A DNA stretch of 23,841 nucleotides, taken from the IMG/VR virus record IMGVR_UViG_3300025127_000279, positions 1-23,841 of that record; one strand, written 5' to 3'. The notes beneath the pieces were generated by a model. That model ran no database searches, had not been told where the DNA came from, and saw only the letters and a program-made list of their open reading frames with translations. The DNA is from a virus. Shown here piece after piece: positions 6,819 through 15,362 of the stretch. How positions within the stretch are numbered: position 1 is the first letter of the stretch; the number at the start of each line of letters is the position of its first letter. The translations under genes were made by a program, and so were the position numbers.

Positions 6819-6908
6819 ATGCCAATGGGAAAAGGAACATACGGTAGCAAACGAGGAAGACCACCAATGAAAAATGGTATGAAAAAAAGAGGAATGCGAA
6901 AAAGATAA
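6819..6908 (+). CDS. Tiny basic protein, 29 residues (MPMGKGTYGSKRGRPP type)
   Basis: This is a very short gene with its own ribosome site (AAAAGGA at 6807-6813). The start MPMGKGTYGSKRGRPPMK is a pattern I recall seeing as a recurring mini-protein in aquatic phages. The second half is almost entirely Lys, Arg, Gly and Met (MKKRGMRKR). GRPP resembles the core of an AT-hook (normally RGRP with flanking basic residues), so binding to the minor groove of AT-rich DNA is conceivable. The length is near the limit for confident gene calling; support comes from the ribosome site, the tight packing and the family-like start. Confidence 0.5.
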   Translation: MPMGKGTYGSKRGRPPMKNGMKKRGMRKR

Positions 6909-6910
6909 TT

Positions 6911-7027
6911 ATGCAAAGAAAAATATTATCAGTTGCTCGCAAATTAGAAAAAGCGAGTAAAGCTCACGCTGGTCAAGCCAAACTATTGAAATCACTAGCT
7001 AAGAATGGCAAGAAAAAAAATAGGTAA
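6911..7027 (+). CDS. Tiny basic helical protein, 38 residues
   Basis: The gene starts two bases after the previous stop. The sequence reads MQRKILSVARKLEKASKAHA followed by GQAKLLKSLAKNGKKKNR, a continuous amphipathic helix with basic and Ala/Leu faces and a Lys/Arg tail. The core KLEKASKAHAGQAKLLKSL resembles short proteins found beside similar genes in marine phages, from memory. Its last 23 bases overlap the next gene in another frame, which is common in this tightly packed region. The role is unknown; binding to nucleic acid or membranes is plausible from charge and helix shape. Confidence 0.45.
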   Translation: MQRKILSVARKLEKASKAHAGQAKLLKSLAKNGKKKNR

Positions 7028-7190
7028 AAAAGGTAAATCAGGAGGTAAAATATGTCCTGAAGGTAAAGCTTGGGCTCGACGTACATTTGATACATACCCA
7101 TCTGCGTATGCAAACTTAGCCGCAAGTAAATATTGTAAGGATCCTAACTATGCCAAAAAAGCAAAAGGTGGCAAAAGAAAGGGTAGATAA
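7005..7190 (+). CDS. Short conserved basic phage protein with two cysteines
   Basis: This is a 61-residue protein. After a Lys/Gly-rich start (MARKKIGKKGKSGG) comes the block KICPEGKAWARRTFDTYPSA, then YANLAASKYCKDPNYAKK, then a Lys/Arg-rich end. This block (two cysteines, and aromatic residues at regular places) is one I recall as strongly conserved among short aquatic-phage proteins, so I am confident that it is a real gene even though its function is unknown. The start overlaps the previous gene by 23 bases. The two cysteines could form a disulfide or help bind metal, but only two ligands are visible. It probably acts in the virion or on nucleic acid. Confidence 0.65.
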   Translation: MARKKIGKKGKSGGKICPEGKAWARRTFDTYPSAYANLAASKYCKDPNYAKKAKGGKRKGR

Positions 7191-7194
7191 CATT

Positions 7195-7533
7195 ATGAGT
7201 AACGAATATATAATCAGTTTCAGATCAACTATAACAGATCAATATGGCAACAAAACACGAGGCCCTGGATTTGGTTCTACACTTAAGGTAAAAGCCGATA
7301 ATAAAAAAGACGCTTTGTCTAAAGCAAAGGAACTTGATAAATATAAGGCAAATCAAAAAGACTATAAAGCTAGAGTAAATAGGGAATTAAGCACTGGCGA
7401 AAGAATGAGAGTATCAACAAATGTGTTAGAGGTTCCTAAATCAAGTGGGGGTAAAAACCTTAGAAGCGTAGGTGGCGGAGGCGGTGGAGGTCGATTACCT
7501 TCATTTATAGGAAATAGAAAATTAATACCTTAA
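7195..7533 (+). CDS. Basic protein with Gly-rich tail, unknown function
   Basis: With the start at 7195 this is a 112-residue protein (MSNEYIISFRSTITDQYGNK). An in-frame ATG at 7150 would add 15 residues but overlap the previous gene by 41 bases; the later start has a purine-rich site (AGAAAGGG at 7177-7184) upstream and gives a natural beta-strand beginning. The N-terminal half looks like a small beta/alpha unit (FRSTITDQYGNKTRGPGFGS, VKADNKKDALSKAKELDKYK). The C-terminus has SSGGKNLRSVGGGGGGGRLP, a flexible Gly-rich linker followed by a short end. The function is unknown. It sits in the middle of the basic mini-gene cluster, just upstream of the tail nozzle, so it may be a minor virion part. 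Confidence 0.6.
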   Translation: MSNEYIISFRSTITDQYGNKTRGPGFGSTLKVKADNKKDALSKAKELDKYKANQKDYKARVNRELSTGERMRVSTNVLEVPKSSGGKNLRSVGGGGGGGRLPSFIGNRKLIP

Positions 7534-7535
7534 TT

Positions 7536-7781
7536 ATGGGACAACTTAAGAATTGGCTAAAACAAGATTGGGTAAGGATAGGTACAGATGGTTCAATCAA
7601 AGGAAAGTGCGGAACATCTAAAAACAAAAAAAGACCCGACAGATGCTTACCAAGAGCAAAGGCACAATCTTTGTCAAAAACTGAGCGAGCTGCAACAGCA
7701 AGAAAGAAAAAGTCAGGGCAAAGAAGGGGCAAGACGGTTGTTGCGAATACTCCTAGGGCTAAAGTAAGAACTAAAAAATAA
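7536..7781 (+). CDS. Conserved basic phage protein (WVRIGTDG...CGTSKNKK...RCLP type)
   Basis: This is an 81-residue protein with the ordered motifs WVRIGTDGSIKGKCGTSKNK, RPDRCLPRAKAQSLSKTERA and a basic end (TARKKKSGQRRGKTVVANTP, then KVRTKK). I remember this as a recurring small family in environmental phages. Two cysteines lie 19 residues apart. The whole chain is strongly basic. It starts two bases after the previous stop, and its stop overlaps the next start by one base (TAATG). A DNA- or RNA-binding role is suggested by charge, but no structure or function is known to me. High confidence as a gene, low for function. Confidence 0.65.
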   Translation: MGQLKNWLKQDWVRIGTDGSIKGKCGTSKNKKRPDRCLPRAKAQSLSKTERAATARKKKSGQRRGKTVVANTPRAKVRTKK

Positions 7782-7933
7782 TGAAGAAAGGAATGCCAAT
7801 AGAAACCGCAAGGGATAAAAAAGGTAAAAACCCCGTGACTGGACGAATGGGTTATAAAGCAAGCGAATACAAACCAGTCGGTAGAATTTTAAAGGATTAT
7901 AATCCAGATGAATTTAAAAGAAAACTTATATGA
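7781..7933 (+). CDS. Small basic protein, 50 residues
   Basis: A short gene linked on both sides by stop/start overlaps (TAATG before, ATGA after). The sequence begins MKKGMPIETARDKKGKNPVT and ends GRILKDYNPDEFKRKLI. It is basic and polar, with no cysteine, membrane segment or known motif. The overlaps and its position in an unbroken series of basic mini-genes are the main evidence that it is real. The C-terminal part (KDYNPDEFKRKL) looks helical. No function can be assigned. Confidence 0.5.
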   Translation: MKKGMPIETARDKKGKNPVTGRMGYKASEYKPVGRILKDYNPDEFKRKLI

Positions 7934-8163
7934 GAAAGGAGCACAAAAGCAAAAAAGGCGGACTTACTGCAAAGGGACGTGCGTACTTTAAAAGAAAGAC
8001 TGGTGCTAATCTCAAACCACCTGCACCAAATCCAAAAACTAAAAAAGATAAAGCTCGAAAAAAATCTTTTTGTGCTAGAATGGCTGGAGTAAAAGGGCCA
8101 ATGAAAGATAAAAAAGGAAGACCAACTCGTAAAGCACTTGCACTGCGTAGATGGAAATGTTAA
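7930..8163 (+). CDS. Conserved basic phage protein (GGLTAKGR...SFCARM...RRWKC type)
   Basis: This is a 77-residue protein with ordered conserved blocks: HKSKKGGLTAKGRAYFKRKT, then GANLKPPAPNP, then KKSFCARMAGVKGPMKDKKG and the end ALALRRWKC. I recall this small family from many aquatic phages; it may be the family labelled DUF6321, but I cannot verify that. It has two cysteines, one at the very C-terminus, and is highly basic. The start overlaps the previous stop (ATGA). It is the last of the mini-genes, three bases before the large tail nozzle gene. The function is unknown; nucleic acid binding or packing inside the virion is possible. Confidence 0.65.
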   Translation: MRKEHKSKKGGLTAKGRAYFKRKTGANLKPPAPNPKTKKDKARKKSFCARMAGVKGPMKDKKGRPTRKALALRRWKC

Positions 8164-8166
8164 TTT

Positions 8167-10593
8167 ATGCCAAGATATTCTGCATATGGATCTTTAGATG
8201 ACCGCGTTCAACAAGAAGGCGATCGTGGTTTTATTGGGTTTAATAATAGATTACGTCCTGATCAGTTACAACCAGGATTATTAGCTGATTCACAAAATGC
8301 TCGGTTAGGAACTAACGGAGAATGGCAAGTACGTAAAGGTATAGATAAGCTTACTTCTCCTGTTACTGTCGGAGCTAATTCTTTAACACTACCATTTTTT
8401 CTTAAAGATACACCAGAGGATACGACTCTTGAAGCAATATCTAGTGGTAACTTGGTGCTTACATTTAGTGATCACGGATTAGGTTCTTCTGGGAGTGGTA
8501 AGGTAAAACTTAGTGGATTTAGCGGAGTATCAGTTGTTCCTTCTACAGCAGATGGAATGCACGCTGTTACTATAACTGACGCAAATACTTTAACTCTATC
8601 TGATAAAACATACACTAGCGTAACCGCAGGTAGCGGAGCTATAACCTTAGGGCAACCTACATTAACCGACGGATTGATTGATCAACTATATGGTTCTTGC
8701 CCATTCACAAATCCAAACGTAAGTGCATCCGAAGTACAGAACTATATTATTATTGCAACTAACGCTCAAGCGTTTGCGGTAAATGTAAACACAGAAAAAT
8801 CATATAGTATAGGTTACGAAAGTTCGCAAACTATATCTAGTGATGTTAGTATGCTTCAAGCTTTTAACAAGGTCTTTATATTCAGAGGTACGGATGTTAC
8901 ACTAGAAAACTCTTTGAAAGTTGGCCCAATCACTTCTGTATCTAAGGGTGGTAGTAATAATACTACAATTACAGTAAATACTGAGCACAATCATTTTCTA
9001 ACAACTAGTGACAAAGTTACTATTACAGGATTAACTAGTAGTGCTGGCGTTACAATGACAGGAACTTTTGACGTAGCCTCAGTTACTGATCCTGATACAT
9101 TTACATATAGTGTAGGCGGAACTACAGATCCAGGAACTATTACCGTTACAGATGCAGGATTTGCGACACCATTTACAAAAGTAGCTAGTGGAACTTTTTC
9201 GCAACCAACAGTATTAGATGCTTCTGGATTTGCTATAACAAATGGAGTTGCTACGGTTACAGTAAGTAATTCTCTTAGTGAAGGAAATACAGTAGAGTGC
9301 ATTACACCTGGTGCGGGTAGTGGTATTACACAAGGCACACGATTTGAAGTAGCAACAGCATCGAGTTCAGAGTTTACGTTTAAAATAGATAGTGCAAATG
9401 TAACAAATCAAACCGATACAGAATTTATGGCACCGCAATCAGTATCGGGAGGGTTCTCACATATGCCTGCTGCCGAATTTGGACATTATCACGAAAGGCG
9501 TTTAGTCCTACCATTTAAGAATTCAGTTGACGCAAGCACTGATTCATATACATATAGGCAAATTCAAGACGAACTTATATTTTCAGATATTCTTGATAGC
9601 GATACTTATGATCCTATTTTTAATCAATTTAGATTTAACGCTGGGAGAGCTGATAGAATTATAGGTCTTCATTCTTTTAGTGAAGATATATTGATGGTAT
9701 TTAACAGAAATAGTATACACTTAGTTGGAAACACTACAGATCTAAGAAATGCAACAAATAAATTACTCACTGATGAAATTGGATTAGTGGCTAAAGACAG
9801 TATACAACAAATAGGGAATCAAATATTATTTCTTTCAGATAATGGTGTATATGGAGTAGGATTTATAGAGGACTATAAATTACGCGGAACTGAATTGCCA
9901 CTTAGTGAATCTATACAAGGAACTATTAATAGAATAAATACAATTTATGCCGATAAAGCACAATCAGTATACTTTGATAATAGATATTATCTAGCGGTGC
10001 CCTTAGATCAATCTAATCGAAATAATGCTATTATAATATATAATTTTTTAAACAAACAATGGGAATCAATAGATAGTGTAAATGATCCAGATTTTCATAT
10101 TACCAATATGTTTGTAGTAGGAGAATCAGACAAACGAGGCGTTTACATTACTAATGATATAGGCGGTATTAATCGCTTAGAAACTAATGATAGTGGTACC
10201 GATCAAGTAATATTAACAACTGGAGGTGCGGATGAAAATATATCTATCTTAGCAGTAGGGACGACACGTCAATTTACACTAGGTAAATTAGATAGAAAAA
10301 AATGGAAATCATTTGAAATGCACGTAGAATCATCTACGGATAATGTATCTGATTTTGACATTTCTGTTGAATGCGAAAATATAGATAGAACTATTAGCCT
10401 TGGTTCTTTATCATCATTTCATAATAATACACTATTAGAAGCAGGAGAAGATATTTCAATAAGAGGTAGAATAGGTAATCCACGAGCATATGGTGTACAA
10501 TTTACAATAAATAATACCACAGGTCGGCCTAGATTAAGAGCCATCAAAGCAGATGGTATTGAATCATTTAGAACAGTAGAAAAAGCAGTATAA
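8167..10593 (+). CDS. Tail nozzle protein (tail tubular protein B-like)
   Basis: This is probably the nozzle at the tip of the short tail, the counterpart of T7 gp12. The N-terminal block (residues about 18-60: DRGFIGFNNRLRPDQLQPGL, then LADSQNARLGTNGEWQVRKG) and the later block (about 493-630: DRIIGLHSFSEDILMVFNRN, SIHLVGNTTDLR, IGLVAKDSIQQIGNQILFLS, YYLAVPLD, IIIYNFLNKQWESID) fit beta-propeller-type nozzle proteins of podoviruses, from memory. Between them are three related-looking beta segments (about 83-170, 260-330 and 355-420), each with a pattern like ANTLTLS or PDTFTYS before a turn. They look like inserted Ig-like or repeat modules. At 808 residues it is of a usual size for such proteins. 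The next gene (fibre) follows one base later. Function from motifs and position. Confidence 0.65.
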   Translation: MPRYSAYGSLDDRVQQEGDRGFIGFNNRLRPDQLQPGLLADSQNARLGTNGEWQVRKGIDKLTSPVTVGANSLTLPFFLKDTPEDTTLEAISSGNLVLTFSDHGLGSSGSGKVKLSGFSGVSVVPSTADGMHAVTITDANTLTLSDKTYTSVTAGSGAITLGQPTLTDGLIDQLYGSCPFTNPNVSASEVQNYIIIATNAQAFAVNVNTEKSYSIGYESSQTISSDVSMLQAFNKVFIFRGTDVTLENSLKVGPITSVSKGGSNNTTITVNTEHNHFLTTSDKVTITGLTSSAGVTMTGTFDVASVTDPDTFTYSVGGTTDPGTITVTDAGFATPFTKVASGTFSQPTVLDASGFAITNGVATVTVSNSLSEGNTVECITPGAGSGITQGTRFEVATASSSEFTFKIDSANVTNQTDTEFMAPQSVSGGFSHMPAAEFGHYHERRLVLPFKNSVDASTDSYTYRQIQDELIFSDILDSDTYDPIFNQFRFNAGRADRIIGLHSFSEDILMVFNRNSIHLVGNTTDLRNATNKLLTDEIGLVAKDSIQQIGNQILFLSDNGVYGVGFIEDYKLRGTELPLSESIQGTINRINTIYADKAQSVYFDNRYYLAVPLDQSNRNNAIIIYNFLNKQWESIDSVNDPDFHITNMFVVGESDKRGVYITNDIGGINRLETNDSGTDQVILTTGGADENISILAVGTTRQFTLGKLDRKKWKSFEMHVESSTDNVSDFDISVECENIDRTISLGSLSSFHNNTLLEAGEDISIRGRIGNPRAYGVQFTINNTTGRPRLRAIKADGIESFRTVEKAV

Positions 10594-10594
10594 T

Positions 10595-11248
10595 ATGTCA
10601 GCCCCTTCAGCATCAGGAACAGGAGTATTAAATAAACCTACAGCATTTGGGGCAACCAGTGCAGTAACATCAACTAATTTAAATGCTCACGTAGACAATG
10701 CAGTCTTCAACGATAATGCAATAGATGATTCTACTATTAGCATAAATGATTCAGGTAAATTATTTGTTAAAGATTTAGGGATTGGATCATCACAATTAGG
10801 CACTGATTCAGTGATTACAGCTAAAATAGCTGATGATGCGATTACATCAGCTTTAATAGCAGATAATGTAGCTTTAGGTGGTGTTCCAACTGCTGCAACT
10901 GCAAGTGCTAGTACAAATACTACACAGATAGCTACTACCGAATATGTTAGAACTGAAATACCTAATATGTTTACTCCTTCTACATATGGGGGGGAAGAAA
11001 GTATTACATTGCCAAATGGATTAATAATTAAAACAGGGACTAAAGACGTAACAGCTGAGTCAAGCCCTTATACTTTAGCATTCGGTTCAGCATTTACTAA
11101 TGCTTTGGTTAGTGCACAGGTAACACAATTACTAGATAGCAACACATTGCAAAGTCCCTGTCACTTAAAAAGTATTTCAGCTGCTAATATAGTGGTAGCT
11201 TTTGATACTGATGTTACTCATTTACATTATTTAGTAATAGGAAGATAA
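10595..11248 (+). CDS. Second tail fibre protein
   Basis: This 217-residue protein has three parts. The N-terminal region (about 1-95) carries loose repeats (SGKLFVKDLGIGSSQLGTDS, AKIADDAITSALIADNVALG) typical of phage fibre shafts. A linker holds the motif NTTQIATTEYVRTE, which is frequent in phage tail fibres. The C-terminal half (about 125-217; PNGLIIKTGTKDV, YTLAFGSAFTNALVSAQVTQ, NIVVAFDTDVTHLHYLVIGR) looks like the small beta-sandwich seen at the end of many fibres (gp53-like C-terminal type). It probably forms a trimeric fibre that helps bind the host. The start is two bases after the nozzle stop. The fibre family is fairly clear; the receptor is unknown. Confidence 0.7.
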   Translation: MSAPSASGTGVLNKPTAFGATSAVTSTNLNAHVDNAVFNDNAIDDSTISINDSGKLFVKDLGIGSSQLGTDSVITAKIADDAITSALIADNVALGGVPTAATASASTNTTQIATTEYVRTEIPNMFTPSTYGGEESITLPNGLIIKTGTKDVTAESSPYTLAFGSAFTNALVSAQVTQLLDSNTLQSPCHLKSISAANIVVAFDTDVTHLHYLVIGR

Positions 11249-11249
11249 T

Positions 11250-14200
11250 ATGGCAGAACAAGTAGAAGTAGAACCAGTTAATGTATTAGAATCACAACGT
11301 GAGTATTTAGAAGCAATCACAGATCCTACGTTGCTAATGCAACAACTAGATGCTGAAAGTATTTACGGCCCTCAATTTGATGCTATATCTTTAGCTAGAA
11401 CTCAAACTCTTTTAGAGGGATTCAACCCACAAGAAAGTGCGGCTTACGCGTCAGCGATGGCAAAGAAAGCATCGCTACAAGCACGTCAACAATCAGGCAC
11501 AGTTTTTACTGACGCCCAAAAAACTCAACAAGTAGATACATTACTTGGCACATTATATGGTGATACATATCAAGATAGAGATGGAAACATTGTTGCTCCT
11601 GTAGCTTTAAAAGCTGATACAAGCAAAAAGTTGACAGGAAGTGCTGAGGTTAGAAGTCCAGCAGGTAAATATTTCAATAAAGCTATTGACCGCTATAATC
11701 AAGGACTAGGATTTGAAGAAAATGATGTATATAACTCACGAGAACCATCAAGAACTTTTGAAGAACTAGAAGATTATTTGCGAGGACGAGGGGTAATAAT
11801 AGATAATCCTGCAAGGCTAGAATACGATACACGGAGAGCTGCTATACAAGGTCAGTTTGATGCCACAGGCGGAATATCTGATGCACAAATTGCTGATGAA
11901 TTACAAGATGTAGAAGCTGAAATTACTAGAATTGAAGCACTCCCTACTACTAAGGGATTAGTTCAAATGGCTGACGAATCAGCTAGAGCAGCTGCCCAAA
12001 CACAGAATGCAGTCAATGATGCACTAAGACAAGGAGATATAGAAAGTCTTGAACGGTTAGGGGAACAAGCAACAGAGGCATTACGTAACGCTGATCCTCA
12101 AACAAAAGCAATTGTTGAAGAATCGGTTAAATTAGCAGAAAGAGCTACAGCGGCTGCAGAGGTTGGTGTCCAAGCTGATCAAGAAAGAAATAATTTACAA
12201 GCAGTTGCTAATAGACAACAAGCTCGTATTTCTGAATTGGAACAAATTCCCGTAACTAGTTTAAGTGATGCTCAACAGACAGAATTAAATGAGTTAAAAT
12301 TTCAACGACAACAAACACTTGGTAGAGCTTCTCAATTAGCAGAACTTTCTACAAACGCTAGAACTGGTGTTCCAGGCGTAGAGGGTTTAAAGACTTTACA
12401 AGCAGCTCGTGAAGATATAGCTGCTGGAAGAGAAACTGCGGCTACTGCACGAATGGGTCAAGCTGTTGGTGGAGCAGGTACTGATATTGCTGCTATGCAA
12501 TCGCTTTTAGGGGCACAACAAGCTAGACAGGCAGGATTGGAAACTGCTGCGGGGGCTGATTTATTAGCGCAAAACACACCATTTGATATAGCTCGTGATA
12601 GATCTAGAGATTTAGGAACTTCGGCAGCAAGATTGGCTCAAGAGGCTAGAGGATTAGGCGGATTTACAGCAGACAGAGAAGTTTATGGTAAATATGTTAC
12701 TCCAGAGCAACAAGCTTTAACAGCGTTAGCACAAGAAGCGGGTACAAGAACTACACCTGAAGAATTATTAGCGTTAAGAGATTTAGCAGGAACTGCTGAC
12801 TTAACTCAAAGAGCAGCTGACATTGGAACTCAGGCGGCAGCTACAGGAGGTCAAGCAGGAGTAAGCACAGCTTTAAGTGATTTAGCTACAGCAGGTGCTG
12901 GGTTAGCTGATACAGGTGCTATGTCTGCAGGTCAGAGAGATGTTAAAACACGTTTTGGGCTAAATCAAAACCGAGCAACTGCCTTTGGAGACGCGACAGC
13001 AGCCACAGGAGCACAACAAGAACTTAGGGGTGGATTAGATGCAGCAGATACAAGGGCTGTTGCTCTAGGAAATCTTGGGGCAACGACTGCAGCTCAACAA
13101 GCTCAACTAGATAGGTTAACTGCCGATCAAGGTATTGGTGATACTTTAGGTGGAGGACTAGCGGCACAAGCTCGTCAAGATGCACTAGCTACGATTCAAG
13201 GAAGAGGATCTGAATTATATGGAGCAGATAGTTCTGGTCGCCTTAAATCTCTTAGAGGCGAACCAGATTTAGCTAGAACATATGCTGAAACACAAATGGG
13301 ACGTGGTGATACTCTTTTTGACCAAGCGGCTCAACGAGGCTTTGATCCAACAGGTACTCTTTTCAGGGGACGTGCTGAGGCAGATTTAATTACGAATCAA
13401 GCTAGACAATTAGCACAAGATGCTACGGGGCCATTATCTGCAGAACGTAGACGTATGGCAGAACAAGCTGCGAGACAAAGAGCTGCAAGAACTGGAAGAT
13501 TAGGGGATCAGGCTACATTAGCAGCTGAATTGTTAGGACGTGAAGAATCAAGAGCGGCACTTCGAGCAGAGGCTAGAGAAGCGGCTAGATTAGCTACAGA
13601 CTTGCAAGGTGTATTTTCTGATAGAGCTTTACGAGCTCAAGAGCAAGCAAGAGCTGATGCCCTAGCATTGGGTGAAGCAGGTCTAGGAGCACAACAACAA
13701 GCATTTTCACAACAAGCTGCATTAGAGCAAGCTATCTTGGAAGAAAACAGATTGCGTAGAGGTGAAGCAACCGAGATGGAAATGGATGCTTTAGCCGCAC
13801 AAGCTGAGCAAGCTCAAGCAAGAGAAACACAAACTTTACAAAGACAAGTTGCTGCAGCAAACGAAAGAGCACAACGTGAAGCTCAAATCCAATCTTTAAC
13901 ATCTCAATTAGTCCAACAAGGACTTGATGCGGCAACAGCTTCAGCACAAGCTGAGGCTACTGTTAATCAGCAAAGACTTGCTTTAGAAAGCGACATTGCC
14001 CAACAAGGTATTACTCGCGGACAAACTGCCTTAGATGCACTTAATCAAATTGCACAACAACGATCTGAGTTTGAGGCACAATTAGTTGCCCAAGGAATGA
14101 GTGCTGCTGAAGCCGCACAACAAGCACAACAAGCAGCCTTATCTACTCAAGCTGATTTAGAAACTAATATAGCTCAACAAGGATTAGCTGCACAGCAAAT

Positions 14201-15362
14201 GGGAATTGATGCAGAATTAGCATCTAGACAACTTGGATTCCAGCAAGCACGAGCTGCTGAACAAGCAATTGCTGATGAAGCTAGAGCTCTTCGAGAAGAA
14301 GAAGTTGGATTAGTTCAAAGTAATTTAGCTAGAATTGACGATCTAAGAAGATCAGCCGTTGAAGCTGGTGCGTTAGCATCTCAGACACAAGCTAATATTG
14401 CCCAAATGGAATTTGATGAAGCATCTAGAAGACGGGCAGAAGCTACTCAAGCTGCTGATACTGCATTTGCACAACAACAAGCTATCTCAGAACAAAGACA
14501 AGCCGAGGAGGCTAGACGTTTTGAGGAAGCCGCACGATTAAGAGAAGAAGGTATGGCTGAAGCTCAAATGGCAGCTAATCAACAGCAAGCTATAATTGAT
14601 GCTCAAATAGAACAGCGTAGAATAGAAGATGCTCGACAAGAGTCATTAAGAGCTGATGAATTAGCAGGTAGAACATTAGGTGCACAGATTACTGGTATGC
14701 AATTAGATGCTGCTACAACTGCTGCAGAATTTGACACAGAAGAAGCTAGGAGACGTAGAGCAGAATTAGCTGCTGCTGAACAAACCGCATTTAGTACACA
14801 AGCTCAACTTGCAAATATGGATGCAGCTGAAGAGCAAAATCTATTTAATCAAGCAGTTACTGGTCAACAATTAGCTTTTGGTCAAAGTGCACAAACTGGT
14901 GGCGATGTATCTAACGTAATCCTAGGCAGAAGCTCAGGAGCGGGTGGAACGGGAACTGGTTTAGCACTAGGAGCTGGAGCTGCAGGACAACAATTCGCTC
15001 CATTATTTGATGCTTCTGCGGGTACAAACTTAGCAATGGCACAGCAAGCAAATCAAGCTGGATTAGATATAGCTAATTTACAAGCTGACGCATCTGCAAC
15101 ACCTACTTCTAGTAATAAACCTAGCAGTTTAAGTAAGATTGCAAGTGTAATTGGTACATTTTCAAAGATATGCTGGGTAGCTCGCGAGGTATATGGAGAG
15201 GCTAATCCTAAATGGGTAAGATTCCGCGAATGGATGCTTACTAAAGGCCCAAGATGGTTCTTAAATCTTTACATTAAATATGGCGAAAGGTTTGCTAAAT
15301 TTATTTCAAACAAGCCTATGTTAAAATTAATAATCAGAAAATGGATGGATACTAAAATATGA
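11250..15362 (+). CDS. Giant Ala/Gln-rich coiled-coil internal virion protein
   Basis: This is a 1370-residue protein dominated by Ala, Gln, Glu, Arg and Leu in long helical stretches, with many repeated patterns such as QARQLAQDATGPLSAERRRM and LEQAILEENRLRRGEATEME. Residues about 650-1170 are nearly unbroken predicted coiled coil. A Gly-rich link (about 1225-1260, SSGAGGTGTGLALGAGAAGQ) joins it to a compact C-terminal domain (about 1304-1370) rich in aromatic and basic residues: ICWVAREVYGEANPKWVRFR, EWMLTKGPRWFLNLYIKYGE, then FAKFISNKPML...KWMD. I remember this last domain at the end of large structural proteins of aquatic phages. Position before an LPD38-like protein and after tail genes points to an internal core or ejection protein. 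A tape-measure role is unlikely for a short-tailed phage. The stop overlaps the next start (ATGA). Confidence 0.6.
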   Translation: MAEQVEVEPVNVLESQREYLEAITDPTLLMQQLDAESIYGPQFDAISLARTQTLLEGFNPQESAAYASAMAKKASLQARQQSGTVFTDAQKTQQVDTLLGTLYGDTYQDRDGNIVAPVALKADTSKKLTGSAEVRSPAGKYFNKAIDRYNQGLGFEENDVYNSREPSRTFEELEDYLRGRGVIIDNPARLEYDTRRAAIQGQFDATGGISDAQIADELQDVEAEITRIEALPTTKGLVQMADESARAAAQTQNAVNDALRQGDIESLERLGEQATEALRNADPQTKAIVEESVKLAERATAAAEVGVQADQERNNLQAVANRQQARISELEQIPVTSLSDAQQTELNELKFQRQQTLGRASQLAELSTNARTGVPGVEGLKTLQAAREDIAAGRETAATARMGQAVGGAGTDIAAMQSLLGAQQARQAGLETAAGADLLAQNTPFDIARDRSRDLGTSAARLAQEARGLGGFTADREVYGKYVTPEQQALTALAQEAGTRTTPEELLALRDLAGTADLTQRAADIGTQAAATGGQAGVSTALSDLATAGAGLADTGAMSAGQRDVKTRFGLNQNRATAFGDATAATGAQQELRGGLDAADTRAVALGNLGATTAAQQAQLDRLTADQGIGDTLGGGLAAQARQDALATIQGRGSELYGADSSGRLKSLRGEPDLARTYAETQMGRGDTLFDQAAQRGFDPTGTLFRGRAEADLITNQARQLAQDATGPLSAERRRMAEQAARQRAARTGRLGDQATLAAELLGREESRAALRAEAREAARLATDLQGVFSDRALRAQEQARADALALGEAGLGAQQQAFSQQAALEQAILEENRLRRGEATEMEMDALAAQAEQAQARETQTLQRQVAAANERAQREAQIQSLTSQLVQQGLDAATASAQAEATVNQQRLALESDIAQQGITRGQTALDALNQIAQQRSEFEAQLVAQGMSAAEAAQQAQQAALSTQADLETNIAQQGLAAQQMGIDAELASRQLGFQQARAAEQAIADEARALREEEVGLVQSNLARIDDLRRSAVEAGALASQTQANIAQMEFDEASRRRAEATQAADTAFAQQQAISEQRQAEEARRFEEAARLREEGMAEAQMAANQQQAIIDAQIEQRRIEDARQESLRADELAGRTLGAQITGMQLDAATTAAEFDTEEARRRRAELAAAEQTAFSTQAQLANMDAAEEQNLFNQAVTGQQLAFGQSAQTGGDVSNVILGRSSGAGGTGTGLALGAGAAGQQFAPLFDASAGTNLAMAQQANQAGLDIANLQADASATPTSSNKPSSLSKIASVIGTFSKICWVAREVYGEANPKWVRFREWMLTKGPRWFLNLYIKYGERFAKFISNKPMLKLIIRKWMDTKI

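Noticed and set aside
6680-6916. A minus-strand hydrophobic frame across the start of the mini-gene cluster
   Set aside because: Reverse reading of Lys-rich (AAA) codons gives Phe-rich protein; the plus-strand genes have ribosome sites and family-like motifs.
7441-7500. Possible tandem repeat in a GGT/GGC-rich stretch
   Set aside because: It is simply the codons for a run of seven glycines in the tail of the 112-residue protein, not a DNA repeat element.
8991-9338. A 115-residue minus-strand frame inside the nozzle gene
   Set aside because: Antisense shadow; Val/Pro/Thr-rich composition mirrors the beta-rich plus-strand protein and no motif is seen.
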